DNA of 19,878 nucleotides from NCBI GenBank assembly GCA_964369475.1, contig CAYJFK010000047.1, forward strand, positions 1 to 19,878, given 5' to 3'. Every line of letters starts with the position of its first letter. Position 1 is the first letter of the stretch. The position numbers were made by a program, and so were the translations under genes. Below the pieces are notes generated by a model, which was given only the letters and a program-made list of their open reading frames with translations, had not been told where the DNA came from and ran no database searches. Below, piece by piece: positions 6,225 through 12,638 of this stretch. Source of the DNA: CAYJFK01 sp964369475. Lineage in GTDB: Bacteria > Bacillota > Clostridia > Oscillospirales > Feifaniaceae.

Positions 6225-7589
6225 CTAATTTTTTAGCGCTTGTAGCGGAGCAGGTATTCTGCCGCCTCTGTTTACAAATACAGACGGGCTGAATTTGCTG
6301 TTTATCGGCATTATCGGAGCATAGCCGAGCAGTCCGCCAAAGTCGAGCACATCGCCCTCCTTGCAGCCTATTGCAGGGATTACACGAACGGCAGTTGTCT
6401 TGCTGTTTATCATGCCTATCGCCGCTTCGTCTGCTATAAGTGCGCTTATAACGTCGGAAGGGGTCTCGCCGGGGATTACTACCATGTCAATGCCGACACT
6501 GCACACCGCCGTCATGGCTTCTAATTTTTCTATTGTAAGGCTTCCACGCTCGACAGCCTTAATCATGCCTTCGTCCTCGCTGACAGGGATAAACGCACCC
6601 GACAGTCCGCCGACATGGTTGGAGGCCATAACTCCGCCCTTTTTAACGGCATCGTTTAGCATGGCAAGAGTAGCGGTAGTGCCGGGGCAGCCGCAACTTT
6701 CAAGGCCGATTTCTTCCAGTATATTTGCCACACTGTCGCCAATAGCAGGGGTTGGGGCGAGCGACAGGTCTACAATGCCAAAGGGCATACCGAGGCGCTC
6801 GCTCGCAACGCCGCCTACGAGCTGTCCCATACGTGTTATCTTAAATGCCGTCTTTTTTATAAGCTCGGCAACAGAGTCGAGCGAGGCATCTTTCGGGAGC
6901 TTTTCGAGCGCCGCACGAACAGCACCTGGGCCCGATACACCTACATGTATAACACAGTCAGGCTCGCCTACTCCGTGAAATGCGCCTGCCATAAAGGGGT
7001 TATCTTCGGGTGCATTGCAAAATACCACAAGCTTGGCAGCACCTGCGCACATCTTATCTTGAGTTAGCTCTGCCGCCTTGCGAACAACGCCGCCCATCAT
7101 TTTAACTGCGTCCATATTAATGCCGCTCTTTGTGCTACCCACATTCACACTCGAGCAGACAAAATCAGTCTGGGCGAGCGCTTCGGGAATGCTGTTAATT
7201 AGCCTCTCGTCCCCTGCCGAAAATCCCTTGTGGACAAGGGCGGAGTATCCGCCGATAAAGTCTATCCCTACATCCTTTGCCGCACGGTCGAGCGTTTTGG
7301 CAAACATAACAGGGTCTGCATCAGGACAGGCGGCGAGCACCATTGCAATGGGCGTTACCGATATGCGCTTATTTACAATCGGTATGCCGTAGTCTACCGA
7401 TATGTCGTTTACAATTTTAACAAGGTTTTTTGCCTTAGAAATTATCTTATCGTATATCTTCTTGCAGGCAGTCTCGCCGTTTGGGTCGGCGCAGTCGAGC
7501 AGTGATATTCCCATTGTTACGGTGCGCACATCGAGGTGCTCGTCGGAAATCATCTGTATCGTTTCGAGTATTTCGTTTGAACTTAGCAT
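6225..7589 (-). CDS. UPF0210 (DUF711, 'PFL family') protein
   Basis: 454 residues, about the full length of this conserved uncharacterised family. The N-terminus MLSSNEILETIQMISDEHLD and the block DVRTVTMGISLLDCADPNGE are characteristic. Gly-rich segments in the second half (VGGVASERLGMPFGIVDLSLAPTP, CGCPGTTATLAML, NHVGGLSGAFIPVSEDEGM) look like a compact alpha/beta enzyme with a phosphate- or nucleotide-type pocket; that reading is inference. Databases label the family 'PFL' from a distant structural resemblance to glycyl-radical enzymes, but I see no C-terminal glycyl-radical motif such as RVSGY, so pyruvate formate-lyase activity is not supported. The RBS is AAGGAGAT. It lies 55 nt downstream of the ACT-domain gene, its usual partner. 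Confidence 0.88.
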   Translation of the reverse strand: MLSSNEILETIQMISDEHLDVRTVTMGISLLDCADPNGETACKKIYDKIISKAKNLVKIVNDISVDYGIPIVNKRISVTPIAMVLAACPDADPVMFAKTLDRAAKDVGIDFIGGYSALVHKGFSAGDERLINSIPEALAQTDFVCSSVNVGSTKSGINMDAVKMMGGVVRKAAELTQDKMCAGAAKLVVFCNAPEDNPFMAGAFHGVGEPDCVIHVGVSGPGAVRAALEKLPKDASLDSVAELIKKTAFKITRMGQLVGGVASERLGMPFGIVDLSLAPTPAIGDSVANILEEIGLESCGCPGTTATLAMLNDAVKKGGVMASNHVGGLSGAFIPVSEDEGMIKAVERGSLTIEKLEAMTAVCSVGIDMVVIPGETPSDVISALIADEAAIGMINSKTTAVRVIPAIGCKEGDVLDFGGLLGYAPIMPINSKFSPSVFVNRGGRIPAPLQALKN

Positions 7590-7644
7590 TCTTTTATCTC
7601 CTTTGGGTTCTGATTATATATATCCCTAAATAGAAAAATATCCT

Positions 7645-7914
7645 TTATATTCTGTGCATAGCGTCGTACATTGCCTTTAGCTTGCAGTGAATGTCTACCC
7701 CAAGCTTCTCGCCGAGCGCCGTCATGCCCTTTGCAAATTCCGTGAAATCGGCTGTCGATTTTTCTATGTCGACAATCATAATCATGGCAAACATGCCTCC
7801 CAGTATTCTCTGCGAGACCTCCTCGACATTTACATTTGCCTTTGCGCAGGAGGTACAGACCTCTGCTAATATTCCAACTTTATCCTTGCCTATTACCGTG
7901 ATAACTGCTTGCAT
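7645..7914 (-). CDS. UPF0237 ACT-domain protein
   Basis: 89 residues forming a single ACT domain, beginning MQAVITVIGKDKVGILAEVCTSCAKANVNVEEVSQ, which is the beta-alpha-beta start of amino-acid-binding regulatory domains (compare GcvR). It contains no catalytic domain, so it probably senses a small ligand and acts on a partner protein. It is followed by the UPF0210 gene, an association I know from other Firmicutes such as streptococci, and the two are presumably cotranscribed. The RBS is AGGAAG at 7-nt spacing. The ligand is unknown. Confidence 0.88.
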   Translation of the reverse strand: MQAVITVIGKDKVGILAEVCTSCAKANVNVEEVSQRILGGMFAMIMIVDIEKSTADFTEFAKGMTALGEKLGVDIHCKLKAMYDAMHRI

Positions 7915-7943
7915 TTTCCATCTTCCTTTCGCTCTTTTGCATC

Positions 7944-7972
7944 AATATATTATATATAGCCTTATCTGTAAA
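7944..7972 (-). promoter_or_regulatory. Promoter of the UPF0237-UPF0210 operon
   Basis: On the minus strand, TTTACA (7972-7967) and TATATT (7949-7944) are 17 bp apart, 30 bp ahead of the start codon. A second possible -35, TTGACT (7999-7994), lies further upstream but has no equally good -10. Confidence 0.55.
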
Positions 7973-7986
7973 TCCTATCACAAATT

Positions 7987-8040
7987 GCAGAAAAGTCAAC
8001 CTTGATAGGCACTTATTTCTCCACATTACGACTTTTCTGC
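7987..8040. repeat. 11-bp inverted repeat between divergent promoters
   Basis: GCAGAAAAGTC (7987-7997) is repeated exactly in inverted form as GACTTTTCTGC (8030-8040), with 32 bp between. It lies between the minus-strand promoter (-35 at 7967-7972) and the recD2 promoter (-35 at 8058). This placement would suit a regulator binding two half-sites, but no regulator is encoded nearby. Confidence 0.5.
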
Positions 8041-8057
8041 GACTTGCACAAATCGTG

Positions 8058-8087
8058 TGGACAAATGACGCTGAAAAATGATATAAT
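8058..8087 (+). promoter_or_regulatory. Promoter of recD2-comFC
   Basis: TGGACA (8058-8063) and a perfect TATAAT (8082-8087) are separated by 18 bp, about 55 bp ahead of the recD2 start. Confidence 0.65.
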
Positions 8088-8142
8088 TATATATTATTGT
8101 TGTCGTCGCCCTTTGTTTTTGGCGGCTATTTTGGAGGGTTTT

Positions 8143-10365
8143 ATGTCAGAAAAACAGTCTCTTACGGGACTTGTAAAGAGAATTATATATTATAATAGCG
8201 AAAATTCCTATACCGTCGCCGAAATCGAGAGTGACGAGGGCGACGAGACTCTTATTTGCTATACCGCAAATCTAAAGCCGGGCGAGAGTGTTCTTGCCAT
8301 TGGGAACATGACAAATCACGCCACTCACGGGCCGCAATTTGTTGCCGAGAGCGTAGAGACAATGCTTCCCGAGGGGGAGAGTGCCATAAGGCGGTATCTT
8401 GTTAGCGGTGCTGTGCGTGGTGTCGGCAAGGTGCTTGCCGATAGAATTGTTGACAAGTTCGGCGCTCGTACCCTTGAAGTTATGGAGAGTTCTCCCCTAC
8501 TTCTCGCCGAGGTGAGCGGTATTACCGAGGGCAAGGCCGAGCAGATAGGGCATAGATTTCGGGAAATTCAAGGGGTTAAGCGTGTTATAGAACAGCTTCG
8601 TTCCATGGCGCTATCGCCCCATACCGCCGTTATGTTATACAAGAGGTATGGCATGTCGGCCGCCGAGACCGTTAGGCAAAACCCATATATACTTTGCAAT
8701 GACGAATACGAGGCAGATTTTGAAGTGGTCGACAATGCCGCCATAAACGAGCTTGGGGTGGACAAGTTGTCGGCAACACGCATAAAGGCAGGCATTTTGC
8801 ATGTACTTAGGCACAACTTGACAAATGGTCACACATTTTTACCCGAGGACAAACTGCTTTCGACGGCCATAGACTTTTTAGAGGTCGACAGCGAAGCTTT
8901 AGAATTTGCATTTTCCGAGCTACTCGAAGATGGGGCTGTTATGTCGGAGGAGGTCGCAGGGCTCGAGGCTGTTTTTCTTGCCTCCTACTACGAAGCAGAG
9001 AGGCGAGTTGCAAGGCGACTGCTCGAGATGGCTGTTCCCATTCCCATTTCAAAGGAGGACGAAGATCTCGCTTTAGAGGTCGCAAAAAAGCTCGGGATAG
9101 AGCTTGCCGACCGTCAGAAAAAGGCGATCTCCTCCTGTCTTTCAAATGGGGTATTCATTCTTACGGGCGGCCCCGGTACAGGTAAGACGACGACACTTAA
9201 AGCTATTCTTACGCTTTTGCAGGAGAAGGGGCAAAAAACGCTACTCTGCGCACCGACCGGAAGGGCGGCAAAGCGCATGAGCGAGCTTTCAGGCGCAGAG
9301 GCTACGACAATACACAGGATGCTCGGCGTTACAATGCGCACAGGTGGGCTTCATTTTAAAATGAACGAGCAAAACCCACTCGAGGCCGATGTTGTTATTG
9401 TAGACGAGGCATCTATGCTCGACATTATGCTTTTTGATGCGCTCATTGCCGCCATGCAGCATGGCTCTCGGCTAATTTTAGTCGGGGATATAAATCAGCT
9501 CCCTCCAATCGGGGCCGGCAATGTACTGCGCGACATGATAGGCAGCGACCTTTTTGCAATGGTCGAGTTAAAGGAGATATTCAGACAGGCCAAGGACAGC
9601 CTTATAGTTGTAAATGCCCACCGAATACATAGCGGCGAGCCGCCCGAGTTTAACTCGAGGGACAGCGACTTTTTCTTTGTTAAGTGCCCCGATAAAACGG
9701 CACTTCCCTCGCTAATGGCAGACCTTGTTTCACGTAGACTGCCAACGGCTTACAACATAGATGCCACTCTCGATTTGCAGGTTATAACACCGACACGCAA
9801 GACCGAGTTTGGCACGGCCTCGCTAAACAAGTCCTTGCAGTCGGTTTTAAATCCGCCGAGCGGCGACAAGAGGGAGCTAATTGTGCAGGGCATGGGATTT
9901 ACTCTCAGAATGGGCGATAAGGTGATGCAAAATCGTAACAACTACGATATAGACGGCATTTGTCCCGACACAGGCGAAGTTACGACGGGCGTTTTTAACG
10001 GTGATATAGGCATTGTTCTTGATATTGACAAGCTAAATGAAATCCTAATTATAAAGTTTGACGACAGGCAGGTCGAGTACCCCTTTGCTATGGCGCATCA
10101 ACTCGAACTTGCCTATGCCGTTACCGTGCACAAGAGTCAGGGTAGCGAGTATAAGGTTGTAGTATTTCCTGCCTATCGTGGTATGGGCAGGCTTCAGACG
10201 AGGAATTTGCTCTATACCGCCGCCACGAGAGCACGACAGATATTTGTCGGTGTCGGCGAGCCCGAGGCTCTCGAGTATATGACGGCAAACAACAGGGTAG
10301 ACCGTAGGTATGCCGCTTTGAAGTATATGATAATGAATTTGTACGAGGAGTACGGCAGTTTCTAA
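8143..10365 (+). CDS. recD2: RecD2-type 5'-3' DNA helicase (SF1B)
   Basis: 740 residues, the normal RecD2 length. The frame is open from 8002, but the ATG at 8143 follows TTGGAGGG at good spacing and lies downstream of the promoter, so the first 47 codons of the longer frame are rejected. Domain order is N-terminal OB-like region (about 4-75), helix-hairpin-helix repeats (about 80-220), then two RecA-like domains. Walker A is GGPGTGKT (342-349) and Walker B is VIVDEASM (418-425). Motif III-like GDINQLPPIGAGN follows at 448-460, and the C-terminal UvrD_C_2 block has AYAVTVHKSQGSEYKVVVFP and LLYTAATRAR. RecD2 acts in DNA repair and replication-fork maintenance without RecBC. comFC follows after 22 nt. 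Confidence 0.95.
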   Translation: MSEKQSLTGLVKRIIYYNSENSYTVAEIESDEGDETLICYTANLKPGESVLAIGNMTNHATHGPQFVAESVETMLPEGESAIRRYLVSGAVRGVGKVLADRIVDKFGARTLEVMESSPLLLAEVSGITEGKAEQIGHRFREIQGVKRVIEQLRSMALSPHTAVMLYKRYGMSAAETVRQNPYILCNDEYEADFEVVDNAAINELGVDKLSATRIKAGILHVLRHNLTNGHTFLPEDKLLSTAIDFLEVDSEALEFAFSELLEDGAVMSEEVAGLEAVFLASYYEAERRVARRLLEMAVPIPISKEDEDLALEVAKKLGIELADRQKKAISSCLSNGVFILTGGPGTGKTTTLKAILTLLQEKGQKTLLCAPTGRAAKRMSELSGAEATTIHRMLGVTMRTGGLHFKMNEQNPLEADVVIVDEASMLDIMLFDALIAAMQHGSRLILVGDINQLPPIGAGNVLRDMIGSDLFAMVELKEIFRQAKDSLIVVNAHRIHSGEPPEFNSRDSDFFFVKCPDKTALPSLMADLVSRRLPTAYNIDATLDLQVITPTRKTEFGTASLNKSLQSVLNPPSGDKRELIVQGMGFTLRMGDKVMQNRNNYDIDGICPDTGEVTTGVFNGDIGIVLDIDKLNEILIIKFDDRQVEYPFAMAHQLELAYAVTVHKSQGSEYKVVVFPAYRGMGRLQTRNLLYTAATRARQIFVGVGEPEALEYMTANNRVDRRYAALKYMIMNLYEEYGSF

Positions 10366-10387
10366 CAGCCGTAAGGAGATGCATTAT

Positions 10388-11041
10388 ATGAAGGCGCTTG
10401 ACTTTTTGTACCCTCCCCGTTGTCCATTTTGCACAAATGTATCAAGGCTTGGCGGCATTTGTCGTGATTGCCTTGATACACTTGCGAGCTACTCGGCGGC
10501 ATGTCCGAGGTGCACAAAGCCGAGGGGCTTTTGCTCTTGTAAAGAGGTCGGCGGAGACGGTGGGCTTACCGCCCCCTTTGTTTACAGGGGAGTGGCGCAA
10601 AGGGCTATTTTGTCCTTTAAGAGGTACGGCACGATAGACCACGCAAGCGCTCTTGCAAGCTATATTGCAGAGTCGGTTTACGGCATAACTTCGGCAGAAG
10701 TCGTAACGGCCGTGCCTTCTACCGCCAAAAGTTTTAGGCGACGTGGGTACAACCCTGCCGAACTGCTCGCAGTAGAGGTTGCGGCAGAGCTTAGTCTGCC
10801 TTACGAGGCGCTTCTTAAAAGTAAAGATGGCAAAAGTCAGAAGGATATGAAAAGCAGTGAAGATAGAATTTTGAATGTCCAAGACCGCTTTTATATAGCA
10901 GATGGGGCTGATGTGCTCGGTCGGCGCATACTGCTTATAGACGATGTGCGCACAACAGGGGCGACTCTTGGGGCTTGTCGAGAGGAGCTACTTGCGCACG
11001 GTGCTCTATATGTCGAAAGTTGCGTATTTGCGACCGACTAA
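10388..11041 (+). CDS. comFC: ComFC-family phosphoribosyltransferase-like protein
   Basis: 217 residues. The ATG at 10388 is preferred over the one at 10379 because the RBS (AAGGAG, 10373-10378) touches the earlier ATG but is 9 nt from this one. The N-terminus has a cysteine cluster (Cys 12, 15, 25, 28, 39, 42, 49, 51) suited to zinc binding. The C-terminal phosphoribosyltransferase domain has VVTAVPSTAKSFRRRGYNPAELLA (105-128) and the PRPP loop LLIDDVRTTGAT (182-193). ComFC proteins take part in natural transformation, probably with single-stranded DNA at the membrane or cytosol, and are also widespread in non-competent bacteria. It is cotranscribed with recD2, a plausible link to DNA processing. 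No comFA is in the window. Confidence 0.9.
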   Translation: MKALDFLYPPRCPFCTNVSRLGGICRDCLDTLASYSAACPRCTKPRGFCSCKEVGGDGGLTAPFVYRGVAQRAILSFKRYGTIDHASALASYIAESVYGITSAEVVTAVPSTAKSFRRRGYNPAELLAVEVAAELSLPYEALLKSKDGKSQKDMKSSEDRILNVQDRFYIADGADVLGRRILLIDDVRTTGATLGACREELLAHGALYVESCVFATD

Positions 11042-11059
11042 ATTTTGTAAAATTTTTGT

Positions 11060-11088
11060 TTGTAATTTACAAAGATTTATAGTAGAAT
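11060..11088 (+). promoter_or_regulatory. Candidate promoter of the mreB/mbl gene
   Basis: TTGTAA (11060-11065) and TAGAAT (11083-11088) are 17 bp apart. Transcription from here would give a leader of about 200 nt before the ATG at 11295. The leader contains an imperfect stem (GTCGC 11109-11113 with GCGAC 11140-11144, inner TCTTTT/AAAAGA) and an 8-bp stem (11195-11202 with 11208-11215). I recognise no known riboswitch in it and see nothing else in this 253-bp gap. Confidence 0.5.
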
Positions 11089-11294
11089 ATAGATTGAGGT
11101 TTTAGCATGTCGCATTTTCTTTTTCGGCAAAAGATTAAAGCGACCGAATATAACCATGTATATTGCTAAAAATAATCTTTATAAGCGTGTGGGTGGCGAG
11201 ACATTTTGTTTCGTCTGATAATATAAAAAAGAGGTGTGTTAGCACCAAGTAATCGTATTTAATATCGTTTAAAAAAGGAAGGTAGAGGTAAACT

Positions 11295-12314
11295 ATGGCA
11301 CAGGAGATCGGTATAGACTTAGGCACTGCGAGTGTTTTAATTTATGTGAAGGGCAAGGGCATTGTTTTGCAAGAGCCCTCTGTCGTTGCGATAGAGCGCA
11401 ATACAAATAAGATTTTGGCGGTCGGCACAGAGGCACAGAGAATGCTCGGAAAGACCCCCGGATCTATCATAACAATTCGTCCCATGAGAGACGGTGTTAT
11501 CTCGGACTACGAGATGACACAGAAGATGATAAAGCACTTTCTAAAGAAGGTGTGCGGCTTTATGCTCTTTAAGCCACGTATAATGGTATGCGTTCCCTCG
11601 GGTATAACCGAAGTTGAAGAACGTGCCGTTATTGATGCGGCAAATCAGGCAGGAGCTAAAAAGACATTTCTTGTAGAAGAACCGATTGCGGCCGCTATCG
11701 GCGCAGGGATAGACATAGACCAGCCCGACGGCAACATGATTGTCGACGTTGGCGGCGGCACGACCGACATTGCCGTTATATCGCTCGGCGGTGTCGTTGT
11801 AAGCGAGTCGATAAAGACAGCGGGCGACAAGTTCGACGAGGCACTAATTAAGTATTGCCGTAAAAAGTACAATGTTCTTATAGGCGAGCGCACAGCCGAG
11901 CGCATTAAGATGGAGATCGGTTGCATGTACCCGATGGACGACAAGGGCTCTGTCGATGTTAAGGGTCGTTGCCTTATGACAGGACTTCCCAAGGTTGTAA
12001 CGATCACTTCTGACGAAGTTCTCGAAGCCTTCGAGGAGTGCGCAACGACAATAAGCGAGGCAATTCACTCGGTTTTGGAAAAGACTCCCCCCGAGCTACT
12101 TGGCGACATATCGCAAAACGGTATTATACTAACGGGTGGCGGTGCGCTTATCCGTGGTTTCCCCGAGCTTATCTTCTCCAAAACGAGAATTAACACATTT
12201 ATTGCAGACGATGCAATTTCCTGCGTTGCAAGGGGCACAGGCAGGTGTCTTGACAGGCTCTCCAAGCTTCAAGACGGTACTATTAACCTTGCAAGAAGAA
12301 AAGAGTTCGAATAA
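11295..12314 (+). CDS. mreB: Rod shape-determining actin homologue MreB/Mbl
   Basis: 339 residues, normal for MreB. It polymerises at the inner face of the membrane and guides peptidoglycan synthesis. Actin-fold nucleotide motifs are present: phosphate-1 GIDLGTASVLIY (6-17), phosphate-2 DVGGGTTDIAVISLGG (151-166) and the adenosine motif GIILTGGGALIRG near residue 275. VCVPSGITEVEERAV (98-112) and EEPIAAAIGAG (128-138) are typical MreB/Mbl blocks. The start follows a GGAAGGTAGAGG RBS. It stands alone, without mreC/mreD, which resembles the separately located mbl and mreBH paralogues of Bacillus more than the mreBCD operon; which paralogue it is cannot be fixed here. A strong hairpin follows the gene. 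Confidence 0.92.
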   Translation: MAQEIGIDLGTASVLIYVKGKGIVLQEPSVVAIERNTNKILAVGTEAQRMLGKTPGSIITIRPMRDGVISDYEMTQKMIKHFLKKVCGFMLFKPRIMVCVPSGITEVEERAVIDAANQAGAKKTFLVEEPIAAAIGAGIDIDQPDGNMIVDVGGGTTDIAVISLGGVVVSESIKTAGDKFDEALIKYCRKKYNVLIGERTAERIKMEIGCMYPMDDKGSVDVKGRCLMTGLPKVVTITSDEVLEAFEECATTISEAIHSVLEKTPPELLGDISQNGIILTGGGALIRGFPELIFSKTRINTFIADDAISCVARGTGRCLDRLSKLQDGTINLARRKEFE

Positions 12315-12327
12315 GATTTACATGGTC

Positions 12328-12375
12328 TGTAAGTCCAAGGGGTAACCCTTGGACTTACATTGTTTGCAAACAATG
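12328..12375 (+). terminator. Terminator of mreB/mbl plus adjoining 18-bp palindrome
   Basis: A perfect 14-bp stem pairs 12328-12341 (TGTAAGTCCAAGGG) with 12346-12359 around the loop GTAA. It runs directly into a perfect 18-bp palindrome at 12358-12375 (CATTGTTTGCAAACAATG), then T-rich sequence (GGTTTTCGTTTTATCTTT). Stem plus T-rich tail fits an intrinsic terminator for mreB, though the T run is interrupted. Confidence 0.65.
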
Positions 12376-12452
12376 GTTTTCGTTTTATCTTTAGCTTTGC
12401 CGTTGTCAAAGTAATGTGCTTTGTTTGGCGCTATTTTGTTACAAAATTACAC

Positions 12453-12481
12453 TTGACAAGCACTGCTTGGTTAGATATACT
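12453..12481 (+). promoter_or_regulatory. Promoter of the ZTP riboswitch-pflBA unit
   Basis: A consensus TTGACA (12453-12458), a 17-bp spacer and TATACT (12476-12481). The predicted start, near 12488, lies just upstream of the aptamer. Confidence 0.8.
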
Positions 12482-12500
12482 TAGACCATAAAAAGGAATA

Positions 12501-12574
12501 GCTTTGTATGACCGGCGGATTAATGTGGGTAACCACGGGGGAATGCAAAGTGTATAAGCCGACCGCCTGGGCAG
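12501..12574 (+). promoter_or_regulatory. ZTP riboswitch aptamer (pfl motif)
   Basis: The conserved pfl-motif pieces are present in order: CTTTG (12502-12506) able to pair with CAAAG (12546-12550); the internal segment ACCGGCGGAT (12511-12520); the small hairpin GTGG-GTAA-CCAC (12525-12536) followed by GGGGGA; and the 3' signature CCGCCTGGGCA (12563-12573). GGCGG (12514-12518) can pair with CCGCC (12563-12567) as the class pseudoknot. The ligand, ZTP/ZMP (AICAR phosphate), accumulates when 10-formyl-tetrahydrofolate is scarce. The element sits directly ahead of pflB, the context that gave the motif its name. The identification rests on remembered consensus and pairing. Confidence 0.88.
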
Positions 12575-12619
12575 TGTTGATCGAGATTTCTCGGTTGATG
12601 TTGTCCTTTTTTGTTTTTT
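12569..12619 (+). terminator. Riboswitch expression platform: terminator overlapping the ZTP aptamer
   Basis: 12569-12585 can pair with 12590-12606 over 17 bp (including seven G:T pairs) around the loop ATTT. T6 (12607-12612), G and T6 (12614-12619) follow. The 5' arm starts with the GGGCA of the aptamer's CCGCCTGGGCA. Folding of the ligand-bound aptamer and of the terminator should therefore be mutually exclusive. Prediction: ZTP bound means readthrough into pflB, an ON switch. Confidence 0.8.
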
Positions 12620-12638
12620 ATTTTGAAAGGAGCAAAAA

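Noticed and set aside
6225..7589. Second pyruvate formate-lyase because of the 'PFL family' label
   Set aside because: No C-terminal glycyl-radical motif (RVSGY type) and only 454 residues; this is the UPF0210/DUF711 family.
8002..8142. 47-codon N-terminal extension of RecD2
   Set aside because: It covers the promoter and a non-conserved leader; the ATG at 8143 has a proper RBS and the expected RecD2 N-terminus.
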